Shown here piece after piece: positions 1 through 6,012 of a stretch of 26,121 nucleotides of DNA (within the stretch, counting starts at the first letter, position 1; each line of letters starts with the position of its first letter). Source of the DNA: JAHHUH01 sp045123075 (GTDB lineage Bacteria; Bacillota; Negativicutes; Acidaminococcales; Acidaminococcaceae). A program made the position numbers and the translations under genes. The stretch is from NCBI GenBank assembly GCA_045123075.1, contig JBGVIJ010000081.1:1-26121 (forward strand), read 5' to 3'. Under the pieces are notes generated by a model, which worked only from the letters and a program-made list of their open reading frames with translations, did not search any database and was not told the origin of the DNA.

Positions 1-9
1 ATAATACGC

Positions 10-155
10 AGGAGGACGGTATGTGAAACGGCAGCGCCCTGGCTTAGGTCATCGCCACTTTATCCCTTGCGAGGGTTAACGATAAAGCAGCTCTCATCAC
101 AGTTGCGGTACAGTGTTGGAATTTCACCAAACTTCCCTGCCAATTACACCTTAAT
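10..155 (-). promoter_or_regulatory. Cobalamin (B12) riboswitch
   Basis: Read on the minus strand, the region shows the ordered conserved blocks of the class I cobalamin riboswitch: GGTGTAATTGGCAGGGAAG, then TTGGTGAAATTCC, then CCGCAACTGTGA, a variable stem, AGTGGCGATGACC, and AAGCCAGGGCGCTGCCG near the left edge. The B12-box-like GCCAGGG...CTGCC is present. The element reads leftward, so the gene it controls (typically B12 transport or biosynthesis) starts outside the window. The expression platform is not visible. Confidence 0.88.
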
Positions 156-174
156 ATAGGTGTTTAACTATTAT

Positions 175-183
175 GAAATTATT
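175..183. repeat. Candidate left attachment-site core
   Basis: GAAATTATT occurs here, just upstream (minus sense) of the cobalamin riboswitch, and again at 22395-22403 over the rplL stop codon. If it is the integration core, the element spans about 22.2 kb. Nine bases in AT-rich DNA can match by chance, so this is tentative. Confidence 0.3.
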
Positions 184-480
184 ATTAGTATATAATACTA
201 TTTTATATACAATATCTTTTAGAGATAATAAACTATATAGTAACTATATAGTCAAGTGATTTTCAGTAAAAATTTTACAATTTAACAGTTTTTAAACAAA
301 AAAAAAAAAAAAATGTAACTGTAAGATTATATACAAAGCACTTTCGCTCCCGTATGGCACTCTCTGAAAAAATATCAAATGGCTTTCAATAACCAGATAC
401 TCAAAAAAAAAAGTAAAAGGAAGTATCCTTACAATACTTCCTTGTAATATTTTTATACAGTTTTATATTTACCATACAAT
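184..480. other. AT-rich non-coding stretch
   Basis: This stretch is very AT-rich, with a 15-A tract near 299-313. I see no credible gene here. Its only recognisable element is the terminator of the serine recombinase at 405-443. Confidence 0.5.
405..443 (-). terminator. Terminator of the serine recombinase gene
   Basis: AAGGAAGTAT (417-426) pairs with ATACTTCCTT (434-443), giving a 10-bp perfect stem and 7-nt loop. On the minus strand it is followed by a T-rich tract (A run at 402-412 on plus). It lies about 40 nt past the stop codon at 481. Confidence 0.85.
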
Positions 481-1089
481 CTATATATTATTTTCATATT
501 CTGCTACCTTCCTGTAGAACGTAGTACTAGTCCATTCATACTTTTTCATTAGACTCTTTGCTGTACACTTCTTAGCCTTCCATTCTTTGTAATCATCTTC
601 CCAAGTTTCTGGGAAAGGATATTTCTTTCTACCAAAATGTACTCCTCTTGCCTTAGCAGCTACTATACCTTCTTCTTGCCGTTTCCGAATATTCTCACGT
701 TCCACCTGTGCTTGATAAGCCAGTACTTCTATAAGGATATTGTTAATAAGTTCCATTATCCCTTGCCCTGCTTCTCCATAGTCTGCCATGCTCGTTGGTA
801 AGTCCAAAATCCTGACAATTACCTTCTTCTCTTTCAAGTCAGTAAGTAACCTCTTAATATCATTCTTGTTCCTCCCCAACCTATCAAGACTATGGATATA
901 GAGAGTGTCGCCTTGTCTAATGTTGTATAATAAGCTTTCCAATCCAGGACGATTGGTATCCTTGCCAGACATCTTATCGACGATTATATCCCTCTCGTTA
1001 GGAACATATTTTTTCAAGCTATCAAGTTGACGATCCAAGTTTTGCTCTTTTGTAGAAACTCTTGCGTATCCGAAGATTTTATTATCCAT
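481..1089 (-). CDS. Serine recombinase (resolvase/invertase family)
   Basis: A 202-aa protein of the small serine recombinase family, which catalyses site-specific DNA inversion or resolution through a serine-linked intermediate. The N-terminus has the family signature YARVSTKEQNLDRQ, with the expected catalytic Ser in RVST, and further on GDTLYIHSLDRLGRN and the E-helix region with QVERENIRKRQEEGI. The C-terminus (about 165-202) is a short helix-turn-helix. Length fits resolvases rather than large serine integrases. The start at 1089 (MDNKIF) is chosen because AGGAGGTG lies 8 nt upstream; an upstream in-frame start would place that site inside the gene. A terminator follows the gene and an attenuator-like region precedes it. 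Its DNA target is not obvious. It could serve element resolution or inversion, or belong to a neighbouring insertion. Confidence 0.9.
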   Translation of the reverse strand: MDNKIFGYARVSTKEQNLDRQLDSLKKYVPNERDIIVDKMSGKDTNRPGLESLLYNIRQGDTLYIHSLDRLGRNKNDIKRLLTDLKEKKVIVRILDLPTSMADYGEAGQGIMELINNILIEVLAYQAQVERENIRKRQEEGIVAAKARGVHFGRKKYPFPETWEDDYKEWKAKKCTAKSLMKKYEWTSTTFYRKVAEYENNI

Positions 1090-1168
1090 TTTTATTGCAC
1101 CTCCTAAAAAAATATTCACAATAAGTGCAACAAAACCTACTTCCGCCTAAAGTTGTATGCAACATTTG

Positions 1169-1241
1169 TAAAAAAAAGAAAAAGGGACACAGATATCATT
1201 CAAAATACCTATGTCCCAAAAGGTGTACTTTTTGGGACACC
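1169..1241 (-). promoter_or_regulatory. Attenuator-like leader of the serine recombinase
   Basis: On the minus strand a stem GTCCCAAAA/TTTTGGGAC (1230-1238 with 1213-1221) comes first. A second stem GGGACA/TGTCCC (1212-1217 with 1184-1189) is followed by a T-rich tract (1183-1169). Bases 1213-1217 are needed by both, so the stems are mutually exclusive, as in a terminator/antiterminator pair. The recombinase start codon is about 80 nt downstream. The ligand or trigger is unknown. It could also be a plain double terminator. Confidence 0.45.
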
Positions 1242-1257
1242 TTAACCATTACTCGTG

Positions 1258-1302
1258 TTGAAAAACAAAAACGAAGAAGATGCCATTAGCTTCTTCTTCG
1301 TT
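1258..1302 (-). terminator. Terminator of the RelBE-type operon
   Basis: AACGAAGAAG (1270-1279) pairs with CTTCTTCGTT (1293-1302). On the minus strand the stem is followed by TTTTTGTTTTT. It lies 16 nt past the toxin stop codon. Confidence 0.85.
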
Positions 1303-1317
1303 ATATTTGCCACATAT

Positions 1318-1587
1318 TTAATTATCGTACACTTCTCGTCTATGCCCAACTGACAAAGCAAGTATTACCAGCCTATCATCTTCAATATCACAAATCAGAC
1401 GATAGTCACCAATCCTGTATCTCCATTGACCACTACGATTAGCAGTAAGCCCTTTGCCATGTTGTCGTGGATCTTCACAATCTACTAAATTCTTGATAAT
1501 CCAGGACTTAATCATCTTCTGGGTGTACCTGTCAAGTTTCTTAAACTCTTTATCAAACCTAGAGGTTGTTTCCACGGAATACTTCAT
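1318..1587 (-). CDS. RelE/ParE-superfamily toxin
   Basis: An 89-aa protein starting MKYSVETTSRFDKEFKKLD, the typical RelE/YafQ-type N-terminus (a strand, then FDKEFKKL helix). It continues with KGLTANRSGQWRYRIGDYRLICDIEDD and ends LALSVGHRREVYDN. The G..RYRIGDYRL core and the C-terminal hRREVY are hallmarks of ribosome-dependent mRNA interferases of the RelE fold. The expected role is a toxin that cleaves mRNA at the ribosome when its antitoxin is degraded. The start at 1587 overlaps the antitoxin stop by ATGA, a classic coupled TA arrangement. A longer upstream start exists but has no ribosome site of its own. The family call is strong; the activity is inferred. Confidence 0.9.
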   Translation of the reverse strand: MKYSVETTSRFDKEFKKLDRYTQKMIKSWIIKNLVDCEDPRQHGKGLTANRSGQWRYRIGDYRLICDIEDDRLVILALSVGHRREVYDN

Positions 1588-1805
1588 ATGTCGAGTTCCT
1601 TCCACAATTCATCAATGGGACGGCTCTTCCTGCCACTTTTTACATATTCATCGTGTGCTTCACTTGCAACAACGAGGTCATACTCATCTTCAATTCTCTC
1701 AAACAGTGCCTTCTTGAAAGCTTCACCAAGAGACAAGGAATGAATCTTCGCATAGCTTTCAGCAAGCATTCTTTCTTCATTTGTTAATCTGATAGAAAAG
1801 CTCAT
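1584..1805 (-). CDS. RelB-type ribbon-helix-helix antitoxin
   Basis: A 73-aa protein beginning MSFSIRLTNEERMLAESYAK, a ribbon-helix-helix DNA-binding N-terminus (short strand then helix). An acidic, probably extended C-terminus (DEYVKSGRKSRPIDELWKELDI) would wrap the toxin. It precedes the RelE-type toxin with a 4-nt ATGA overlap. The start at 1805 is chosen for its GGGAG site at good spacing. A strong promoter with an overlapping inverted-repeat operator lies just upstream, which fits autorepression by the antitoxin or the complex. Confidence 0.87.
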   Translation of the reverse strand: MSFSIRLTNEERMLAESYAKIHSLSLGEAFKKALFERIEDEYDLVVASEAHDEYVKSGRKSRPIDELWKELDI

Positions 1806-1821
1806 AAGGTCATCTCCCTTC

Positions 1822-1857
1822 GTAGTACATTGTACTACCATTTTGTTTGTCTGTCAA
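1822..1857 (-). promoter_or_regulatory. Promoter and operator of the RelBE-type operon
   Basis: The minus strand carries TTGACA (1852-1857), a 17-nt spacer and TACAAT (1829-1834), close to the sigma-70/sigma-A consensus. An inverted repeat GTAGTAC-ATT-GTACTAC (1822-1838) covers the -10 box. It is a probable binding site for the ribbon-helix-helix antitoxin. Confidence 0.8.
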
Positions 1858-1878
1858 TTAACTTCATAGAAAACCCAA

Positions 1879-2000
1879 AGGTGTCGTTTGGAGCTACTCT
1901 CTAGACTACTGCCTATAGGTGATGTTTTCGACACCTGAGTTTCCCCTCAGAAAGAATAGAAGACCTAGTTGCCACTAGGGAAAACTTCTTCGCTTTTCCC
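1879..2000. other. Hairpin array downstream of the GTPase gene
   Basis: Four inverted repeats lie in about 120 nt: AGGTGTCG/CGACACCT (1879-1886 with 1929-1936), CTGAG/CTCAG (1935-1939 with 1946-1950), CCTAG/CTAGG (1964-1968 with 1975-1979) and GGGAAAA/TTTTCCC (1978-1984 with 1994-2000). The last two share two bases, so they compete. None is followed by a clear T tract. The region may be a structured small RNA or the 3' end of the GTPase transcript. It contains no plausible gene. Confidence 0.45.
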
Positions 2001-2012
2001 AATACGAAAAAG

Positions 2013-2993
2013 TCATCCAAAAATAGACTTAAAAATACCTGTGATTGTCCCAAAAACAGCACCGGCAACACCACCAAGAATTTTTCCAGGAATGCCAAGA
2101 ACTTTTCCACCGAATTCACTGGCTACCTCAATGTAATCAAAGACTACATCTACAAAGTCCTTTGTAGTTTCGCCACAATAATCATCTTCTTCGTCATCAT
2201 ACTCCCAATTTTCTTTTTGGGCATTTATTTTATCAGCCAATGCCAATCTCTTTTCACGAGGAATGATTTGGACAATTCTATGAAGCAGCTTAGTAAGATT
2301 ATAAGGCTTGCATTGATCTTTCCCTTCTTCACTATAGCCTGCACAATAGCAAATGGGAGTAATATCTAATCCGGTTCCATCTTTAACTCGTGCTTGAACT
2401 GAAGCTGCTTTCTTCTTCAAGTATTGAGTCAATACTTCGTCAGGCTTATTTTCTTCTTTAAGCCAATGATTGCCTTTCATAGCAATATCTGCTTGGTTCA
2501 AGCCAATGATGATTCGTTTACTCGCTTCACTGCCAAGGCAAGGTACAAGTACTTTATTAATGAGGTTATAGGTTGTCCCCAAGTCTTTACTGGACGAATC
2601 CATAATAACTACCACTAGGTCTATGATAGGCTTACCATCTTCCCCAATCTCATTGAGTTTAGCAATAATATCTCTTGTAATACGCTTGTCCCTTTCAACG
2701 CCATCACCCAAACCAGGACTATCCCAAATGACCAAATTATCTAATACGAAATTAGAAATGGTAGTTGTTTCAGGATCCACTCCTACACCAACCTTTGCAA
2801 CGTTCATATCAAATAAAGCGTTGATAGTAGAGCTTTTACCACTGCCGGTAGCACCAACGAGCATAATGTTAACCTGTTTACTTCGTACTTGAAGCAATCT
2901 TGATAGCTTAGCAGCTTTATCTGCTTCGCTCAAATCTGAGTTCATAATGTCTTCTTCCAAAAGTTCGTAAATGTTTTTCTTTTCTTGTTCCAT
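2013..2993 (-). CDS. Era/IRG-like GTPase (YfjP/YeeP-type)
   Basis: A 326-aa P-loop GTPase of the TRAFAC class. G1 is GATGSGKSS at residues 47-55, switch/G2 is the TTT run at 77-79, G3 is DSPG at 91-94, and G4 is NQAD at 166-169 (a variant of NKxD). The C-terminal 40 residues are rich in Gly and hydrophobics (GKVLGIPGKILGGVAGAVFG) and end at a phenylalanine-glycine, which suggests a membrane-associating amphipathic or glycine-zipper tail. Such stand-alone GTPases are common on prophages and genomic islands. Some dynamin- or GTPase-like relatives take part in defence, but no role can be assigned here. An AGAGG site precedes the ATG. It stands alone between a hairpin array and a divergent region. 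Confidence 0.85.
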   Translation of the reverse strand: MEQEKKNIYELLEEDIMNSDLSEADKAAKLSRLLQVRSKQVNIMLVGATGSGKSSTINALFDMNVAKVGVGVDPETTTISNFVLDNLVIWDSPGLGDGVERDKRITRDIIAKLNEIGEDGKPIIDLVVVIMDSSSKDLGTTYNLINKVLVPCLGSEASKRIIIGLNQADIAMKGNHWLKEENKPDEVLTQYLKKKAASVQARVKDGTGLDITPICYCAGYSEEGKDQCKPYNLTKLLHRIVQIIPREKRLALADKINAQKENWEYDDEEDDYCGETTKDFVDVVFDYIEVASEFGGKVLGIPGKILGGVAGAVFGTITGIFKSIFG

Positions 2994-3021
2994 TGTTTTA
3001 CCTCTTTCATAAAATAAATTA

Positions 3022-3046
3022 ACCTCTTACCATCAAAGTAAGAGGT
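3022..3046 (-). promoter_or_regulatory. Leader hairpin upstream of the GTPase gene
   Basis: ACCTCTTAC (3022-3030) pairs with GTAAGAGGT (3038-3046) around a 7-nt loop. It sits about 30 nt before the GTPase start codon and is followed on minus by a weak TTAATTTATTTT tract. It may act as an attenuator or insulator. Confidence 0.45.
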
Positions 3047-3124
3047 CTCTATTTTTAGAATATATAATTATTTTTTGGTTTAATTCGACTACTAACAGAA
3101 AAAAACAAACAATAAAATAATGAG

Positions 3125-3164
3125 AAGGAAACAAGCGGTAGCCAAAGGTACCGCTTGTTTCCTT
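3125..3164. repeat. Perfect 16-bp inverted repeat
   Basis: AAGGAAACAAGCGGTA (3125-3140) and TACCGCTTGTTTCCTT (3149-3164) form a perfect 16-bp stem with an 8-nt loop. A T-rich stretch follows on the minus side, but no leftward gene ends here. It may be an insulating terminator for antisense transcription or a protein-binding site. Confidence 0.6.
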
Positions 3165-3243
3165 TATATAATAAAAGACGAAAATTCTCTGTTCCTTAGT
3201 ACAATTGGTCACAAAATTCCTAAACTGGCTCAAAAAAACTAAC

Positions 3244-3281
3244 AAATAATTAAAGGGTAAATAATTTGCCAACAAATAATT
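3244..3281 (+). promoter_or_regulatory. Three AAATAATT boxes at exact 15-bp spacing
   Basis: AAATAATT occurs at 3244-3251, 3259-3266 and 3274-3281. The outer two lie within a 12-bp repeat AACAAATAATTA at 3241 and 3271. The array ends 18 nt before the start codon of the next gene. Regular phasing suggests binding of a regulator upstream of, or over, the ribosome site; the adjacent HTH protein is one candidate. Confidence 0.45.
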
Positions 3282-3299
3282 AGAAAGGAATCAGTAACC

Positions 3300-3653
3300 A
3301 TGCCAAAACGTATATGTAAGTTAACTGATAAGACTCGAAGAAAAAATGTAGATCTTCGTAACTATAGCCAAACAATCATCGATATTATCAATAAAATTGC
3401 ACCCAATAAAAACCCTGTAGTCGAGGAGCATTCTTTTTCTACGGATGTGTTAACCCAAAGTGAATCCGTTAGAATAGGCTTTGCATTAGCAGAAATACCT
3501 GAAATAGCCAAACTCGGAACATGGGTGCAAACATTTCGATTATTCGATGGTCGTATAGTCAAAGATAAAAAGGAGAAACGTAATGACACCAGTACTCAAC
3601 AGAAAATATCTGACAATCGACGACATTCAAAAAGAGTATTTACCAGTGAGTAA
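3300..3653 (+). CDS. Hypothetical 117-aa protein
   Basis: A basic protein with no family I recognise. The N-terminus is Lys/Arg-rich (KRICKLTDKTRRKN). The middle contains a predicted helix (IIDIINKI) and a strand-rich stretch ending GTWVQTFRLFDGRIV. The last 24 codons overlap the start of the next gene in another frame, and this tail is polar and low in information, so the functional part is probably residues 1-95. An AGAAAGGA site lies about 12 nt upstream of the ATG. It is the first gene of a two-gene rightward unit with the downstream HTH protein and could act with it, for example in control or excision. Confidence 0.6.
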   Translation: MPKRICKLTDKTRRKNVDLRNYSQTIIDIINKIAPNKNPVVEEHSFSTDVLTQSESVRIGFALAEIPEIAKLGTWVQTFRLFDGRIVKDKKEKRNDTSTQQKISDNRRHSKRVFTSE

Positions 3654-3786
3654 AAAAAGAATTAGAGCTCTTGTGAAGCAATATCTCAACGTAAAAATTA
3701 TTGGCGGTAGAATATTCGTAGAACGTAGTCAATTAGAAAACTTGCTAAGTTCTACGGAACAGAATAGTTTTCCAATAGCGATATAA
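3583..3786 (+). CDS. Excisionase-like small HTH DNA-binding protein
   Basis: A 67-aa protein: LTIDDIQKEYLPVSKKRIRALVKQY followed by KIIGGRIFVERSQLENLLSS. This is the layout of the excisionase/MerR-like winged helix (helix-turn-helix then a GGR-hhhh wing and a terminal helix) used by many element-encoded Xis and AlpA-type regulators. AAGGAG lies 6 nt before the ATG, which decides the start even though it overlaps the preceding gene by 71 nt. A bidirectional terminator follows. It is probably a regulator of this half of the element or a second directionality factor; it is far from the integrase, so a plain repressor or activator is equally possible. Confidence 0.7.
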   Translation: MTPVLNRKYLTIDDIQKEYLPVSKKRIRALVKQYLNVKIIGGRIFVERSQLENLLSSTEQNSFPIAI

Positions 3787-3819
3787 TGACATATTAAGAC
3801 AAATGACAAAAAAAAGAAG

Positions 3820-3845
3820 GGACTTGATGAAAAATCATCAAGTCC
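3820..3845. terminator. Bidirectional terminator between convergent genes
   Basis: GGACTTGATGA (3820-3830) pairs with TCATCAAGTCC (3835-3845), an 11-bp stem with an AAAA loop. A T-rich tract follows on plus and A-rich sequence precedes it (a T run on minus). It serves the small HTH gene and the convergent zinc-ribbon gene. The stem is almost the same as the one at 5177-5202. Confidence 0.85.
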
Positions 3846-3888
3846 TAATTTCTTATTTTATTAAAATCTTGCTATACCACTGATATTT

Positions 3889-4497
3889 TCATGTATGGTA
3901 TTCAATCTTTACCAACCACTTCACCTTAGCTTTATGGGCTACCTTTTTTGCCAGGCGAATCTCTTCTTCCTTTAACTTTTTCTGCCACTCATCTATCCTA
4001 TCTTGAAAAGCTTTTAGCTGCTTAAGGATATATTCAGCCCTAATATCGTTAGCATTACACACAGGGCAACCTTCTTTCCTTATGCGGCTATTGCTAATGA
4101 GATAATCCTTAGCAAGTTTAGATTTGCAATATGGGCAACTGATAAATGCAGCCTTCTGGTTTGCAATGGAGTGATCCTTATCGTATTCTTCCTTTTTAGC
4201 TTTATAACTTGCTATCTGTTTCTCCAATTTTTCCTTAACTGCAGAATTCTTAGGAATACTACTAGTATCACGAAACTTTACTGCCAACTGGTCATACCAA
4301 CCACTATCGTGTTGCTCTATATATGCCGCTGCTTCTTCATCGGTATCACAGACATAGTCAATCCATCTAATTTTCTTAGATAATCCACTACATCCTTCCT
4401 GCCAATCTTCGTGGCTGGCATATTCATCCCAGTATGACTGCACGTATCCCTTATCGACATTTTCATCATAAATTCCATAGCGTACTTCGTGACTCAT
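3889..4497 (-). CDS. Hypothetical zinc-ribbon and coiled-coil protein
   Basis: A 202-aa protein, function unknown. Residues 1-75 are acidic and aromatic (SYWDEYASHEDWQEGCSG). Residues 85-110 form a charged helix (EKLEKQIASYKAKKEEYDKD). A four-cysteine zinc ribbon follows, with CPYC and CPVC about 25 residues apart. The C-terminus is a long helix rich in Lys and Glu, probably a coiled coil. The AGGAGAA site upstream of 4497 sets the start. It is the last gene of a leftward run of element genes and shares a terminator with the convergent HTH gene. A nucleic-acid-binding accessory role is possible but not shown. Confidence 0.7.
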   Translation of the reverse strand: MSHEVRYGIYDENVDKGYVQSYWDEYASHEDWQEGCSGLSKKIRWIDYVCDTDEEAAAYIEQHDSGWYDQLAVKFRDTSSIPKNSAVKEKLEKQIASYKAKKEEYDKDHSIANQKAAFISCPYCKSKLAKDYLISNSRIRKEGCPVCNANDIRAEYILKQLKAFQDRIDEWQKKLKEEEIRLAKKVAHKAKVKWLVKIEYHT

Positions 4498-4536
4498 AAT
4501 AAAATTCTCCTATAATCCTCTTACACACATAATTCT

Positions 4537-5139
4537 TTAATCGCAGCTGAATTTATGCAAAACAAAGAAGTCATCACCGCTTTCATCAAGATGGTCGCAT
4601 ACTTCTTCTTCGATTTTATACCAAGCAGTCTTAACCGTTGCCTTAATATCTGGAAACTTACCCTTGATCCAATCCAAAAGTTCCTGCTTACTCTTAAAAT
4701 ACTCTGTTTCATATTCAGAATTTATGCAACTATTCAAATAATAGCGGTCTGTAAAGAAAAAACCTTCTTCATCAGTATTGATAAAAATACCCATCCCAGG
4801 TTCTTCTGAACAATATTCCATATCAAGTTCTTCACCATATTTATCACTGATTATTTTTCTGAACACATCTACATTAGGATTCCAAGCAGATTCGGTTTGG
4901 AATTTGAAATAAAAGATACGTTCTTTTTCAGAAACCTCATTATCAACGTCAACAAGGGTATCTCTACCATCAGCCATTTTAAAAGCTTCATCGCTAGAAT
5001 AGCCACATACTACAGCAAAAGCTCTTATGGAGCTATTACTATTCTCTTGAAAGAACTTAGCCATCAAATTATGAAGTTCACCTACTTTTTCTTTATCACA
5101 GCCAAAGATAGCTATGGAGTTACTACAATAATTAGCCAT
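4537..5139 (-). CDS. YubB-like (ferredoxin-fold) protein, copy 1
   Basis: A 200-aa protein beginning MANYCSNSIAIFG, followed by a helix and the conserved block FKFQTESAWNPN...CSEEPGMGIFINTDEEGFFFTDRYYL. This layout matches the plasmid/phage YubB-like (DUF1281-type) ferredoxin-fold family. Its function is not established. The element carries a second, diverged copy at 8222-8863, aligned over most of the length (AWN.N, LREKY/IISDKY, CSE..G..IF, YFK...L...L...FP). The start at 5139 is preferred because AAAGGA is correctly spaced there; three extra residues from a TTG are possible. It is preceded by a terminator, so it has its own promoter or depends on read-through. Confidence 0.75.
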   Translation of the reverse strand: MANYCSNSIAIFGCDKEKVGELHNLMAKFFQENSNSSIRAFAVVCGYSSDEAFKMADGRDTLVDVDNEVSEKERIFYFKFQTESAWNPNVDVFRKIISDKYGEELDMEYCSEEPGMGIFINTDEEGFFFTDRYYLNSCINSEYETEYFKSKQELLDWIKGKFPDIKATVKTAWYKIEEEVCDHLDESGDDFFVLHKFSCD

Positions 5140-5176
5140 TTTTCTCAATCCTTTCTAAACTATGAATAAAAAGAAT

Positions 5177-5202
5177 GGACTTGATGGAAAATCATCAAGT
5201 CC
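5177..5202 (-). terminator. Terminator of the DUF3846 gene
   Basis: GGACTTGATG (5177-5186) pairs with CATCAAGTCC (5193-5202). On minus the stem is followed by ATTCTTTTTATT. It is nearly identical to the stem at 3820-3845, which suggests duplication of a terminator cassette. Confidence 0.85.
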
Positions 5203-5209
5203 GGTTATA

Positions 5210-5566
5210 TTATTTTATTACTACTATCTTGCCATTAACCATAGCAAAGCGTTCAGGCTCTTCGAACATATCTAGATACTTATCTATAAGTATTGGGCTA
5301 AGACTTTGAAGCTCATCTTCTGAACAATCACAAATGAATGCATTACCAGCTATTACATCAATTATCTTACCATTTGCTCTAATGGCTCTATTTAATGGAA
5401 ATCCGTTTATCTTTCCTTCCTCGTTACAAACAAGACCAACGTATTGATCCTCAAATGGATAAATGATTTCGATAAAACCTTCAACCTCTTCTTGCATGGA
5501 AGCAAGATCATTACCTATTTCTTTTACATAGGCTGACTTATTTGGTTCTAACATAACTACCTTCAT
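5210..5566 (-). CDS. DUF3846 family protein
   Basis: A 118-aa protein. The segment FIEIIYPFEDQYVGLVCNEE with GKINGFPLNRAIR and IDVIAGNAFIC is the diagnostic pattern of DUF3846, a family found widely on phages, plasmids and ICEs of Firmicutes and Actinobacteria and of unknown function. The central region is strand-rich and ends with a helix (DKYLDMFEEPERFA). AAAGGAG lies 11 nt upstream of the ATG. It follows an acidic protein in the same direction and has its own terminator. Confidence 0.85.
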   Translation of the reverse strand: MKVVMLEPNKSAYVKEIGNDLASMQEEVEGFIEIIYPFEDQYVGLVCNEEGKINGFPLNRAIRANGKIIDVIAGNAFICDCSEDELQSLSPILIDKYLDMFEEPERFAMVNGKIVVIK

Positions 5567-5584
5567 TATTATCTTAACTCCTTT

Positions 5585-6004
5585 CTAAAACATTTCTTCC
5601 AAAGATTCGTCACTATCGTCATCGCTAATGACATAACTGTCAAAGGTATCTGTGTTGCGTAAGAAAAGGCTTATGGAAAACGAGTCATTATATACCACTA
5701 TTATTTTCGTCCATTTCTCTCCATCAATGAAGTAGTTATAAGCCGCTTCAGGCAGTATCGCTTCTAAGCCATCGGAAAGACCAATGGCTTCAATTTCTTG
5801 GTCGGTTTCGTTACCTTCAAAAATTACTATATAACCAAAATCGTAATCGTCTGTATGGAACTCCTCAAGAATAGTCTCATCGAACTCGTCACACCACTCC
5901 TTTACCCTAACCAATTCTTCCTTAAGCATAGTAATAAGCCTGGCAGGAACAGTATTGTTAACTTCTAAATCCAAAATATCTTTGTAGCATTTTACTTTAA
6001 TCAT
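5585..6004 (-). CDS. Hypothetical acidic protein
   Basis: A 139-aa strongly acidic protein that I do not recognise. It has a helix rich in Glu (ITMLKEELVRVKEWCDEFDE), strands (FGYIVIFEGNE, WTKIIVVYND) and a terminal Asp/Glu run (ISDDDSDESLEEMF). AGGAGGA at 6-7 nt upstream supports the start at 6004 rather than an upstream one inside the preceding gene. It lies 8 nt after the Rad52-like gene, which suggests co-transcription. The acidity could reflect DNA mimicry or protein-partner binding; this is speculation from composition only. Confidence 0.65.
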   Translation of the reverse strand: MIKVKCYKDILDLEVNNTVPARLITMLKEELVRVKEWCDEFDETILEEFHTDDYDFGYIVIFEGNETDQEIEAIGLSDGLEAILPEAAYNYFIDGEKWTKIIVVYNDSFSISLFLRNTDTFDSYVISDDDSDESLEEMF

Positions 6005-6012
6005 ATTTCCTC

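Larger units (their letters stand above)
2994..3299. other. Divergent intergenic region
   Basis: This 306-bp region separates the leftward GTPase gene from rightward small genes. It holds two hairpins (3022-3046 and 3125-3164) and three phased AAATAATT boxes (3244-3281). I see no convincing gene; an 80-codon minus-strand frame spans the hairpins and lacks a ribosome site. Confidence 0.5.

Noticed and set aside
10..155. tRNA or other structural RNA at the left edge
   Set aside because: Conserved blocks on the minus strand match a cobalamin riboswitch in order and spacing.
3033..3275. 80-codon minus-strand frame
   Set aside because: It spans hairpins and the promoter region, is low-complexity and lacks a ribosome site.
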